This document shows, piece after piece, positions 1-7,895 of a stretch of DNA of 64,000 bases. A program made the translations under genes and the position numbers. Within the stretch, counting starts at the first letter, position 1. Each line of letters begins with the position of its first letter. The notes under the pieces are model-generated. The model was not told the DNA's origin and did not search any database. It saw nothing but the letters and a program-made list of their open reading frames with translations. Source of the stretch: Eisenbergiella tayi (GTDB taxonomy: Bacteria; Bacillota; Clostridia; Lachnospirales; Lachnospiraceae); contig NZ_MPDJ01000006.1 in the NCBI RefSeq assembly GCF_001881565.1, forward strand, positions 212,072-276,071. The letters run 5' to 3'.

Positions 1-248
1 AAAAAGGAACCATGCGTGAAAAACGGCGGAAGAAAACAGATATTTCCCGGTGTCAGGGAAAATATCCGGTTCTCCAGATTCCACGTCATAGTTCCTTTTC
101 TGCAAAAAGCTATCTCAATGCAATTATGAAAATGAATAAAGTCAATCTGCGGAGAGGTACTTTTCCCTTCCATCAGAAGAATGGGGAACTCCTCCGCAAA
201 TTTATATTCTCTGTATGTGATGGGGAGGTTCTTATTACCGGGTGTCAT
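1..248 (-). CDS. AraC-type regulator, N-terminal part (cut by window edge)
   Basis: Reading the minus strand from an ATG at 248 gives 82 codons without a stop up to the left edge of the window. The start is preceded by AGGGAGAA at good spacing. The protein has the look of the cupin-like sensor domain of AraC regulators: a histidine pair in HFHNCIEIAF (about residues 42-51) followed by a short strand region and LTPGNICFLPP, the usual 'PGDI(F)xxP' turn. The DNA-binding HTH domain would lie beyond the window. It starts 37 bases downstream of the DUF975 gene on the same strand. The sensor fold and start are seen; the AraC assignment is inferred from family resemblance because the HTH part is absent. 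Confidence 0.75.
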   Translation of the reverse strand, partial: MTPGNKNLPITYREYKFAEEFPILLMEGKSTSPQIDFIHFHNCIEIAFCRKGTMTWNLENRIFSLTPGNICFLPPFFTHGSF

Positions 249-285
249 AGCAAATTCTCCCTGAAAAGCATCGCTGGTTTCGCTT

Positions 286-1020
286 TTATAGATTATGACG
301 GTTGCGGTAACTCATCAGTTCCAGATAGAAATTGGAAAAAGTAGTATTGGCATAAGGAGTTACGAACAACAGCCCGATACAGCAGGTAAGAAGTCCGAGT
401 AAATACAAAGGAATAAAGCTTACCCCCAGATAAAAACGGCGTGCCTTATTTCCCTTCATGATTTCCCGGCTGTAACGCAGACACTGGACTGCAGTGAAAT
501 CAGGAAAATCCAGCATGACGAAATAGCTTTGGGAATACTGTAAGCTTATAATGGTAGACCCCACCAGCCCGATACAGAAGGTGATGGAAATCAACAGCAG
601 CATGACAGAAAGAGAACTGTCAGTAAAAGCAAAAACGCCGAGGCAGATAAACAACGGAATAAAAAATACCAGACAAAGCAGAAGCTGTAAAAGCTGTATC
701 AATATGGCCTTATCCGGATGATTGGTGAAGCCGTAAAAAACATCACTGATTTTAATATTGCCCCCGCAGGAAACATTCAGATACATATAGGTCTGTCCTG
801 CTATAAAAATACCGGCCAATAGCTGCAGCAGGCATTCGATGACAAATTGTATGGTAAGCCCCGTCATGGCTCTGGTATCCAGAGAGAAGGTAGCCAGAAA
901 ATTGATGGTAACCATAATTGCCTCCACAACGAGGAAGGCTGGAACCAGAGTCCCGTATTTTCCAAGCATTTGACCTTTGGCTTTAGCCTTAAGTTCAGCT
1001 GATGATGCATGTCTGTCCAT
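286..1020 (-). CDS. DUF975-family integral membrane protein
   Basis: A 244-aa polytopic membrane protein of unknown function. Five or six hydrophobic segments are visible (around residues 27-47, 58-78, 108-130, 135-160 and 205-225). The N-terminal 'SSAELKAKAKGQMLGKYG' is the typical opening of DUF975 proteins, in which a short polar helix precedes the first membrane span. The C-terminal 'ANTTFSNFYLELM' also matches the family, which ends in a conserved 'T.a.FY..L' segment. It follows the DUF4190-like gene by 36 bases on the same strand, so both are probably co-transcribed from the 1500 side. No catalytic residues are evident; a general membrane or envelope role is only an inference. Confidence 0.8.
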   Translation of the reverse strand: MDRHASSAELKAKAKGQMLGKYGTLVPAFLVVEAIMVTINFLATFSLDTRAMTGLTIQFVIECLLQLLAGIFIAGQTYMYLNVSCGGNIKISDVFYGFTNHPDKAILIQLLQLLLCLVFFIPLFICLGVFAFTDSSLSVMLLLISITFCIGLVGSTIISLQYSQSYFVMLDFPDFTAVQCLRYSREIMKGNKARRFYLGVSFIPLYLLGLLTCCIGLLFVTPYANTTFSNFYLELMSYRNRHNL

Positions 1021-1056
1021 AGATAAATACTCCTTATTATCCTCTTTCGGATAGTC

Positions 1057-1500
1057 CTAGTAGCGATTCGTTCCTTCTTCGATCTGATTCCACATATCGT
1101 CAAAGCTTTCTCCATAAAAATATTCGGAGTACTGGTTCAGCTGCCTGTGGAAATCTTCTTTATAAGAAGGGTTGGTAAAAAGCATAATAATAACGCTTCC
1201 CACAACAAGCACATTGACTACTATTCCCAGAATAGCGGTGAGCACCCCTACCTTGGCATTGGGAAGCATGGCTTTGTCATTTCCTTTGGACAGCAGACCA
1301 AGGATAACGGCGAGTCCTCCGCAGATAATCGGCGGATATACCGTACCAAAGAATGCAGAAATAATTGCGATGATACCCAGAATCATGGAAGCGGTGGCAA
1401 AGCTGCTCCCCGGATGACGGGTAGGCGGTGTATAGTATGGAGGATAACCGGAATTGTTATTCTGGTAAGGGGGTATAGGCCCGTTATTATAGTTATCCAT
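1057..1500 (-). CDS. Small DUF4190-like membrane protein
   Basis: A 147-aa protein with a Pro/Tyr/Asn-rich cytoplasmic-looking N-terminus (residues 1-30, repeated YPPYY/PPY elements) followed by two hydrophobic spans (about 35-68 and 82-108). A conserved-type 'ASMILGIIAI' opens the first span. A short acidic tail (about 115-147) follows the second. This pattern of Pro/Tyr-rich head, paired helices and a 'NAKVG' turn between them is characteristic of DUF4190-type proteins of Firmicutes. AAGGAGA precedes the start. It is the likely first gene of a two-gene minus-strand unit with the DUF975 protein. Function unknown. Confidence 0.75.
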   Translation of the reverse strand: MDNYNNGPIPPYQNNNSGYPPYYTPPTRHPGSSFATASMILGIIAIISAFFGTVYPPIICGGLAVILGLLSKGNDKAMLPNAKVGVLTAILGIVVNVLVVGSVIIMLFTNPSYKEDFHRQLNQYSEYFYGESFDDMWNQIEEGTNRY

Positions 1501-1681
1501 AACAAAATCTCCTTTTTGCAGACTGCGATATGGGATTTGCCCCGAAATATACGGGGATCCTTATCGTTGCTATTGTAGCACGTTTGCGGACAGGACACAA
1601 ATGAAAAAAGTATGAAGTATTCTTGGAGGGGCAGACAATTATTAAGGGAACTTATTCATATTTCATGCCCCTGCATAGTTG

Positions 1682-2617
1682 TTAAACCTCAAGTATTTTT
1701 TGAACTTTTTCTTCTGTAATTCCGCAGATCTCTGCAATTTCTGCATCACTCATACCTTCAGCGGAAAAACTCAACACTTTTTTCACTAAATAAATCGCGT
1801 TTTCCTCAATCGCTTCACTCAGATTACACATTTGTCTCAACTCCTTTTCTAATTCATATTCCATTATCATTCCATAGTCCCTTGCCAGTATCTCTTCCTT
1901 TTTGTTAATATCCATATAGGGAGATAACAGCGTATTCAGAAAACCGTGCAGACTTCCGCGGAGGTCTTTGCCGTCCGTTTCATTCAGACAAATAATAATT
2001 ACCGACAGTTTGTCATAACAGCATTTTTGCTCCGGAATATATCCGATAATATCCTGTTTGCTTATCCGGTACTCAGACATGGCATTTCCGATGTGAAGGG
2101 GAGAATTCATACAGATCCAGATACTGCAGACCTTTTTCAGTTCATCATAATCAGAATCCGTGAATTCGCTGTTCAGCTGTTCCGACAGCATCCGGGCGCC
2201 ATAAAAGATACCTCTGGTCACAATATGATATTTAAGATAGAAGTTCTTCTGTGCCTCCACATTAAGCAGAAGCTTGATTTTTTCCGTCTCATTATTTCCG
2301 GGCAGAAAAGCGCGGAAACGAATATCATAGTTGATGGTTCCTTCTCCGGGTATTTTGCTTTCGGTATTTTCTCCGGTTATCCTCGTATCGAAATTATTCT
2401 TTCCTCCGGGCTGCGGCGGAGTATCCGCGATTTCAATGTCTGGTTCAATCCACTGTATAATTTCGTCAATAGAATACCTGTTGTATTCCGGCACGGCTCC
2501 CTTCAGAATCCGTGCAAGAACCTGTCGGCTTCCCAGAATACGTTTTACATATTCATCGTACTGTGTTTTGCTGCCGGCTGCGCTCAGCACCCGGTACAGC
2601 CATGTTTTTTCTTTCAT
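1682..2617 (-). CDS. PD-(D/E)XK nuclease-family protein (Rpn/transposase-like)
   Basis: A 311-aa soluble protein resembling the Rpn/'PD-(D/E)XK nuclease family transposase' group that is abundant in Lachnospiraceae. The putative catalytic core is the Asp in INYDIRFRAFLP (about residue 98) followed by the strand LLLNVEAQKNF (about 116-126), where E-x-Q replaces the E-x-K motif, as is common in this group. A C-terminal helical stretch (about 280-311) contains 'MSDAEIAEICGITEEKVQ', an HTH-like or degron-like tail frequent in these proteins. Rpn proteins in other bacteria are DNA endonucleases that promote recombination; whether this one cuts DNA is not visible. It stands alone, with no inverted ends, so it is not an insertion sequence. 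Confidence 0.75.
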   Translation of the reverse strand: MKEKTWLYRVLSAAGSKTQYDEYVKRILGSRQVLARILKGAVPEYNRYSIDEIIQWIEPDIEIADTPPQPGGKNNFDTRITGENTESKIPGEGTINYDIRFRAFLPGNNETEKIKLLLNVEAQKNFYLKYHIVTRGIFYGARMLSEQLNSEFTDSDYDELKKVCSIWICMNSPLHIGNAMSEYRISKQDIIGYIPEQKCCYDKLSVIIICLNETDGKDLRGSLHGFLNTLLSPYMDINKKEEILARDYGMIMEYELEKELRQMCNLSEAIEENAIYLVKKVLSFSAEGMSDAEIAEICGITEEKVQKILEV

Positions 2618-2815
2618 TCATGCCTCCTTAACAGGCAGAAATAAAAGATATTATTTTATAATAATCCATTTAGTTCCTGCCGTATTTAAAATGTGTGATT
2701 TTCGGCAGAAACTGCCAGAATGTGCGACTGCACAAATTAATTTAAGAATATAATAATGATACTTTATTGTTGCTCAAAAGTCAACTTTTTTATGCGGAAT
2801 GTTTGTATCAAGCAC

Positions 2816-2845
2816 TTGAAAAGGAAGGGCGCTTTCAATTATAAT
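2816..2845 (+). promoter_or_regulatory. Candidate sigma-A promoter for tex
   Basis: TTGAAA (2816-2821) and TATAAT (2840-2845) are separated by 18 bases. The site lies 120 bases upstream of tex and is correctly oriented. Confidence 0.55.
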
Positions 2846-2910
2846 GGAAAACAGGCGAGTGTCATTTCACAAAGTAGCTGAGAGAAAGGAAGCCTTCCAT
2901 CCGTAAAATA

Positions 2911-2938
2911 CTGCGAATATGTGAATATATTCGTGCAG
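2911..2938 (+). promoter_or_regulatory. Leader hairpin next to the tex start
   Basis: CTGCGAATAT pairs with ATATTCGTGCAG, leaving a two-base bulge and a six-base loop. The stem ends 26 bases before the chosen ATG, so it may affect translation initiation. There is no T-run, so it is not a terminator. Confidence 0.3.
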
Positions 2939-2964
2939 GGATTTTGCAGGATATGAGGCAGTGT

Positions 2965-5361
2965 ATGAGAATGGATATTATTAAGAAACTGACGGAAGAG
3001 TTAAAGGTGGAAAGATGGCAGGTCGAAGCAGCTGTCAAGCTGATTGATGAGGGAAATACAATTCCCTTTATTTCCAGGTATCGGAAAGAGGTTACCGGGT
3101 CGCTGAATGACGAACAGCTCCGTGATCTGTTTGAACGGCTGAACTATCTTCGCAATCTGGAAGAAAAGAAGGAACAGGTTCTTGCGAGTATAGAGGAACA
3201 GGGAAAGCTGGATGAGGAGCTTAAGGCCAAGATTCTGGCGGCGGAGACTCTGGTAGTGGTAGAAGATCTTTATCGTCCTTTCCGGCCGAAAAGAAGGACC
3301 AGAGCCAGTGTTGCCAAGGAGAAGGGACTGGACGGGCTTGCCGGGTTTATTCTGGCGCAGGAAACCGGAGAGCCTTTGGAAAAAGAGGCGGCAAAATATG
3401 TGAGTGAAGAAAAGGGAGTGGAGTCCGCAGCAGATGCGCTTCAGGGAGCCAAGGACATCATTGCGGAGGCGATATCCGATGAAGCGGATTATCGTATCTA
3501 TATCCGTAATATCACCTTTGAGGAAGGAAAAATTATCAGCACGGCCAAGGATGAAAAAGCGGCCAGCGTGTATGAAATGTATTATTCCTATGAGGAGCCG
3601 GTAAAAAAAGCGGCAGGGCACAGAATCCTGGCGCTGAACCGGGGAGAAAAGGAAAAGTTCCTTACGGTTAAAATAGAAGCGCCGGAGGAGAGAATTCTCC
3701 GTTTCCTGGAAAAAAAGGTAATAACGAAGGAGAATCCGATTACCGGCCCGGTTCTTCAGGAAGTGGCGGCAGACAGCTATAACCGGCTTATCGCTCCGGC
3801 AATCGAACGGGAAATCCGCAATGATTTAACGGAAAAAGCGGAGGACGGGGCAATATCCGTGTTCGGAAAGAACCTGGAACAGCTGCTTATGCAGCCTCCT
3901 ATTGCCGGTAAAGTGGTATTGGGCTGGGATCCCGCATTCCGTACGGGATGTAAGCTGGCTGTAGTGGATGCTACCGGAAAAGTCCTGGACACGAAGGTGA
4001 TTTATCCCACAGCGCCCCAAAACAAGGTGGAAGAAGCAAAAGCGGAATTGAAACGTTTGATTAAGAAATATGGCATTTCATTGATATCCGTGGGAAATGG
4101 AACGGCTTCCAGGGAATCCGAACAGATTATTGTGGATTTAATTAAAGAACTGGACGTACCGGTACAGTATATTATTGTGAATGAAGCCGGAGCGTCGGTT
4201 TATTCGGCGAGCAAGCTGGCAACGGAGGAATTCCCGAATTTCGATGTGGGGCAGAGGAGTGCCGCTTCCATAGCAAGACGGCTTCAAGATCCTCTGGCAG
4301 AGCTTGTAAAAATAGATCCCAAATCCATTGGGGTAGGACAGTACCAGCATGATATGAATCAGAAGAAGCTGGGAGAAGCCCTGAACGGTGTGGTGGAAGA
4401 CTGTGTGAACAGGGTAGGTGTGGATTTGAATACGGCATCCGCCTCCCTTCTGGAATATATCTCCGGAATTTCCAAGACCATTGCAAAAAATATTGTGGAC
4501 TACAGGGAAGCCAACGGCCGGTTTACCAATAGGAAACAGCTTTTAAAGGTGGCTAAGCTGGGGCCTAAGGCATTTGAGCAGTGTGCAGGCTTTATGCGTA
4601 TTACGGACGGGGATAATCCGCTGGACGCCACCAGTGTGCATCCGGAATCTTATGAAGCTACCATGAAGCTTCTGGACAGGCTGGATTTGTCTATGGAGGA
4701 TGTGAAGAAGCTGCAGGCGGAATCAAAGCGTATGAAGGCCGGGCTGAAGCAGCAGGCCGCGGCTCCTGCAAAGCCCAAGCCTCAGAAGCAGAAACAGGTA
4801 GTGATCCGCAATACCAGCACAGCCATGGGGAAAGCGCTGGCAGCGGCCATGGGCGGAGCTGTCCTTCAGGATGAAAAAGGAAAAGAAAGCGCGGCAGCAG
4901 GAAATGTCGGAGGAAAGGAAATTCCTGATGGAAAGAGCGCAGCGGCCGCCACTCTGGAACGCAGAGTGAAGGACAAGGGAAAAATGGCTCAGGAACTGGG
5001 AATCGGGGAAATTACCCTGACAGATATTCTGAAAGAGCTGGAAAAACCGGCAAGAGATCCCAGAGAGGATATGCCTGCCCCTATTTTAAGAAGCGATGTT
5101 CTTGATATGAAGGATTTGAAGCCCGGAATGATTCTGAAAGGTACTGTGCGCAATGTCATTGATTTCGGCGTCTTTGTGGACATCGGGGTTCATCAGGACG
5201 GACTGGTGCACATTTCCCAGATTACGGACAGGTTCATTAAGCATCCTCTGGAGGCCGTGAGTGTTGGGGATATCGTGGATGTGAAGGTGATGGATGTGGA
5301 TCTTGCCAAGAAGAGAATTTCCTTAACCATGCGCCTGGATCAGGAAAGCAAGAAAAAATAG
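2965..5361 (+). CDS. tex: Tex-family RNA-binding transcription accessory protein
   Basis: A protein of about 798 aa with the full Tex architecture. The N-terminal helical domain (about 1-190) contains the conserved 'IPFISRYRKE' segment. A YqgF/RNase-H-like domain starts at about 318 (VVLGWDPAFRTGCKLAVVD). Helix-hairpin-helix repeats (about 490-550) include GISKTIAKNIVDYR and LGPKAFEQCAGF. A C-terminal S1 RNA-binding domain (about 715-790) includes DFGVFVDIGVHQDGLVHIS. Tex binds nucleic acids and is linked to transcription and fitness. I chose ATG 2965 because GAGG sits six bases upstream; 2971 and an upstream TTG at 2944 are alternatives. An Ala/Lys-rich linker of about 90 residues (about 590-680) separates HhH and S1 and is longer than in textbook Tex. 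A strong terminator follows. Confidence 0.95.
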   Translation: MRMDIIKKLTEELKVERWQVEAAVKLIDEGNTIPFISRYRKEVTGSLNDEQLRDLFERLNYLRNLEEKKEQVLASIEEQGKLDEELKAKILAAETLVVVEDLYRPFRPKRRTRASVAKEKGLDGLAGFILAQETGEPLEKEAAKYVSEEKGVESAADALQGAKDIIAEAISDEADYRIYIRNITFEEGKIISTAKDEKAASVYEMYYSYEEPVKKAAGHRILALNRGEKEKFLTVKIEAPEERILRFLEKKVITKENPITGPVLQEVAADSYNRLIAPAIEREIRNDLTEKAEDGAISVFGKNLEQLLMQPPIAGKVVLGWDPAFRTGCKLAVVDATGKVLDTKVIYPTAPQNKVEEAKAELKRLIKKYGISLISVGNGTASRESEQIIVDLIKELDVPVQYIIVNEAGASVYSASKLATEEFPNFDVGQRSAASIARRLQDPLAELVKIDPKSIGVGQYQHDMNQKKLGEALNGVVEDCVNRVGVDLNTASASLLEYISGISKTIAKNIVDYREANGRFTNRKQLLKVAKLGPKAFEQCAGFMRITDGDNPLDATSVHPESYEATMKLLDRLDLSMEDVKKLQAESKRMKAGLKQQAAAPAKPKPQKQKQVVIRNTSTAMGKALAAAMGGAVLQDEKGKESAAAGNVGGKEIPDGKSAAAATLERRVKDKGKMAQELGIGEITLTDILKELEKPARDPREDMPAPILRSDVLDMKDLKPGMILKGTVRNVIDFGVFVDIGVHQDGLVHISQITDRFIKHPLEAVSVGDIVDVKVMDVDLAKKRISLTMRLDQESKKK

Positions 5362-5381
5362 AAAACAGACAGGATTATGAT

Positions 5382-5424
5382 GGCTCCGCCTTCCGGGAAA
5401 CCGGAGGGCGGGGCCTGTTATTTT
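5382..5424 (+). terminator. Intrinsic terminator of tex
   Basis: GGCTCCGCCTTCCGG pairs with CCGGAGGGCGGGGCC around a GAAA tetraloop and is followed by TGTTATTTT. It lies 20 bases after the tex stop and just before the convergent methyltransferase stop. Confidence 0.85.
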
Positions 5425-5440
5425 GGGAAGGAAGTTTTGC

Positions 5441-6196
5441 CTAATTTCTGAAGTCATCTGCCTGATGGCTATTGCGTTTAGCAACCATTCTGTTCCATCG
5501 CATAATTTCGTTATTATGTGTGTTATCATATTTTTCCATTATCTTTGCCCATTGCCGTGTAACTCTGACACCATCCCCGGCCAAATCATCCCCTGCTTCA
5601 ATGGAAAAAAGTCCGGTCTTCTCAAAATGCCATTTCCACCAATCCAAGGAGTGGAAATAATAAAAGTCCGGCCACCATTTCTCACCAATATCGGCAGGTA
5701 CTTTCCCTGTAAATTCCTTATCCGGTCCCCAGACAACAAGCCCGAACTGTCCATCGGGTTTTATTAGGTGGGCCATATAATCGCTTAAATAGTTGTCTGC
5801 TGTTCCATAAAACTGAAAAGAATTAATACATACAACGGCATCAAAGAAATTATCTGCATATGGTAAATTATGAGCTTCTCCATGAATTGGAAAAACTAAA
5901 TTTTCCACACCTGCATTGCAAATGCGCTTCCAGTTGTCAGTGGGACTCACCCATAAATCATTGGCAAAAACGGTTACTCCGAATTCTTTAGCGAGAAATA
6001 TTGATGTGAGGGCATTTCCACAGCCCATATCAAGGATGCGCATACCTGGTTTTAAGGTCATGATTTGTGACAGGGATTCCACAAGCCAGAGACACTGACA
6101 GCCCATCTTATTTTCATAGATCCATTCAGGATCATATTTGGCTGACAAAGGATACTTTTCGTCAATGAGTAATTTCATCTTTTCCTCGTGTGTCAT
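5441..6196 (-). CDS. Class I SAM-dependent methyltransferase
   Basis: A protein of about 251 aa with a Rossmann-type methyltransferase fold. Motif I is ILDMGCGNALTS (about residues 54-65). An acidic residue follows at FANDLW after the second strand, then HNLPYADNFFDAVVC (motif II/III region), and LIKPDGQFGLVVWG is the post-motif strand. The substrate is unknown; the family includes small-molecule and natural-product methyltransferases. The N-terminal 'YPLSAKYDPEWIYENKMG' and Trp-rich 'KWWPDFYYFHSLDWWKWHF' occur in a clostridial subgroup. I prefer ATG 6196 because GAGG is nine bases upstream; ATG 6217 has no clear ribosome site. It is convergent with tex and may share a transcript with the small ORF upstream. 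Confidence 0.85.
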   Translation of the reverse strand: MTHEEKMKLLIDEKYPLSAKYDPEWIYENKMGCQCLWLVESLSQIMTLKPGMRILDMGCGNALTSIFLAKEFGVTVFANDLWVSPTDNWKRICNAGVENLVFPIHGEAHNLPYADNFFDAVVCINSFQFYGTADNYLSDYMAHLIKPDGQFGLVVWGPDKEFTGKVPADIGEKWWPDFYYFHSLDWWKWHFEKTGLFSIEAGDDLAGDGVRVTRQWAKIMEKYDNTHNNEIMRWNRMVAKRNSHQADDFRN

Positions 6197-6243
6197 ATCA
6201 TATTGCCTCTCTTTCATTAATTCTTATAGCGATAATACATTCA

Positions 6244-6360
6244 TCATCGCCGGACAAAACAGGAGGATTTACTAAATATCTCTTTTGTTTTTCTGACTAC
6301 TTCGTTATCAATTTGACAGGGGCAGGTTTTATGAAGTGTAAAATAATGTGTATCGTACAT
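6244..6360 (-). CDS. Small 38-codon ORF with perfect ribosome site
   Basis: An ATG at 6360 is preceded by AAGGAGG at seven-base spacing, the best ribosome site in this neighbourhood, and opens a 38-codon ORF ending at TGA 6244-6246. The product is basic and Cys-containing: it begins MYDTHYFTLHKTCPCQID and ends in SCFVRR, with no membrane segment. It ends 47 bases before the methyltransferase start on the same strand. It could be a short peptide, a translated leader for the methyltransferase, or the stump of a longer gene. I do not recognise the sequence. Confidence 0.4.
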   Translation of the reverse strand: MYDTHYFTLHKTCPCQIDNEVVRKTKEIFSKSSCFVRR

Positions 6361-6553
6361 TTATAGACCTCCTTATAATAGGGGTAATATATTAAAAATG
6401 TATCACACTAAACTTGACAACAGTATGTCATATAATCTTGTCTGATAGAAATTACTTTACGCTCATAGGGCCCTAAATTTGCATTTCAGGTAATATTTAC
6501 ATACAGGAGGATACCGTTAAGATAGGATTAAATTTATATTTTAGTAAAACATT
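6361..6553 (-). other. AT-rich intergenic/promoter region upstream of the small ORF
   Basis: This lies between the hydrolase remnant and the 38-codon ORF. It contains a TTGTCA/TTTAAT-type weak promoter on the minus strand around 6390-6425, and an AGGAGG-like motif at 6505-6511 that serves no detectable ORF. Nothing else was recognised. Confidence 0.35.
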
Positions 6554-6889
6554 TCATTCCCGCTCCGTAAGGAATGTATCCACGCTCCGGTTAAACGCCT
6601 CCCAATTTTTCGCAGCAATAAAATGATCTCCTTCCAGTATGGAAAGCTTACTGTCCGGGATAGAACGGGCAATAACCTTCTTATCAAAAAGGGAAAAGAA
6701 GGATACCATTTTGTAACCGATAATAATAGGAATCTGTACGGAGCGTTTCACGCCTCCGGGAAAAAGATCCGCCCCATTGAGAATCAGGCGGCGCACCATG
6801 CCGGGATGCTTCAGCGCGAACAGCAGAGCCACATTCCCTTCATCAGAAAACCCCAGGATATCCGCTTCTTTAATCCCTTTTTCATCCAT
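6554..6889 (-). pseudogene. Remnant of an alpha/beta hydrolase
   Basis: The 111-aa reading frame starts in mid-domain: MDEKGIKEADILGFSDEGNVAL contains the nucleophile elbow G-F-S-D-E-G that normally sits near residue 100-120 of a 250-aa alpha/beta hydrolase. The oxyanion half of the fold upstream is missing. After QIPIIIGYKMVSFFSLFDKK the sequence jumps straight to 'VIARSIPDSKLSILEGDHFIA', the conserved block around the catalytic His. The stretch that should contain the cap and the catalytic Asp (roughly 50-60 residues) is absent without a frameshift. It follows the M15 peptidase gene by 17 bases. I interpret it as a gene that lost its 5' part and an in-frame internal segment; a functional short protein is unlikely. 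Confidence 0.7.
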
Positions 6890-6906
6890 AAATTCCTCCG
6901 TTAAGA

Positions 6907-7689
6907 TCAGTTTTCAGGCAGGCTCTTCTGGAAATGCTGGTAATCCTTCATGGTTTTCCAGATGCCGCCCCAGGTGAAGCCATGTTCCGTAAAAAGCTGG
7001 TAACATAAGTCATTTTTATCAATTTTATAAGGGAAGTCTTTGCTTCTGTCCGCATAAACGGCGCCGGCGGCCGGAGAAACCCTTATTTTACCTTTTGGAT
7101 AGGTAACATAGGGATTGTACAGGGGATTAATATCAATGGCCATGCCATAGGCGTGCTTGGACAGACTTGATGTGCCGTCAACCACCCGGTAATTAAAGCA
7201 GGAGGTATTATTGTCCTCCATGGACACGGTGTCATCCCCGTCGTACTCATCAATCAGACGGATACGTTCAATAGGATATTCCGCCAGGTAAAGCTCATAG
7301 AAAATTTCCGCCAAATCCTGTGCGATGGCTTTATTGCAAATGATTTCACCTGCCTGGGGCAGACCCTGGAAATCTATATACAGCACATGCAGATATCTCA
7401 GATCTTCATAGGGAACAATACAGCCCTCCCCATAGGAAATCCCGGTTATGCGGGCCTTGATTTCTTCGCTTAAGGATTCATAAAAAAAGCCCTCCTGATA
7501 AGTGACACGATCTGCCTGCGGTACGGCAGCAGCGGTTCCTGAGGGCTGTGAGCCTCTGCCGGAATCGGATGCGTCCGTTCCCTGTATACCCGCAGCGCTT
7601 AAAGGAAGGGGAATGGCGGCACAGAATAAAAGGCAAAGCACAAATGCCAATGCAGGGGAGAAAAGGGCCTGGTTCTTTCTTATTTTCAT
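6907..7689 (-). CDS. M15-family D-alanyl-D-alanine carboxypeptidase (VanY-like), exported
   Basis: A protein of about 260 aa. The N-terminus has a signal peptide (basic MKIRKNQ, then a hydrophobic core to about residue 34 ending PLSAAG), followed by a Ser/Gly-rich linker. The catalytic domain shows the M15 zinc-peptidase motifs: SKHAYGMAIDINPLYNP (H-x6-D type metal ligands) and DYQHFQK near the C-terminus, corresponding to the second metal His. A YRVVDGTSSLS segment precedes the first motif. Such enzymes trim the terminal D-Ala of peptidoglycan stems outside the membrane. Start 7689 is chosen because GGAGG lies 11 bases upstream; ATG 7707 has no ribosome site. No vancomycin-resistance ligase genes are nearby, so a housekeeping cell-wall role is more likely. 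Confidence 0.85.
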   Translation of the reverse strand: MKIRKNQALFSPALAFVLCLLFCAAIPLPLSAAGIQGTDASDSGRGSQPSGTAAAVPQADRVTYQEGFFYESLSEEIKARITGISYGEGCIVPYEDLRYLHVLYIDFQGLPQAGEIICNKAIAQDLAEIFYELYLAEYPIERIRLIDEYDGDDTVSMEDNNTSCFNYRVVDGTSSLSKHAYGMAIDINPLYNPYVTYPKGKIRVSPAAGAVYADRSKDFPYKIDKNDLCYQLFTEHGFTWGGIWKTMKDYQHFQKSLPEN

Positions 7690-7895
7690 TGCAATACAAT
7701 CCTCCATGGATAAATTCCGTTATCTGACCTTTATTATAATCTATGCAGGCATGCCTGGCAAAAAGAATTTACCGAATGTGAGTTGCAATAAAAGTAAAAT
7801 GATTGAATCTGCACAGTTTTTGGCGGAATAGGTTATAGAAGAAGGAAGAGATAATTTCTATAATAAAAGTACAAACTGAGAGGAAGGTAAGCATT

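Larger units (their letters stand above)
2618..2964. other. Intergenic region between the nuclease gene and tex
   Basis: A 347-base divergent intergenic region. It holds the candidate tex promoter (2816-2845) and a short hairpin just before the tex start (2911-2938). An AT-rich stretch (2690-2800) has no recognisable gene, and no known riboswitch was recognised. Confidence 0.6.

Noticed and set aside
12..344. A 110-codon plus-strand ORF at the left edge
   Set aside because: It runs opposite a minus-strand frame with a ribosome site and clear AraC cupin sequence, and its own product has no recognisable features.
1682..2617. Insertion sequence around the Rpn-like gene
   Set aside because: No inverted ends or target duplications were seen; Rpn proteins commonly occur as lone genes.
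2870..2940. TPP riboswitch suggested by CTGAGAG upstream of tex
   Set aside because: The rest of the THI-box consensus is missing and Tex has no thiamin role.
6907..7689. Vancomycin-resistance VanY
   Set aside because: No vanHAX, vanS or vanR genes nearby; an ordinary M15 carboxypeptidase is more likely.
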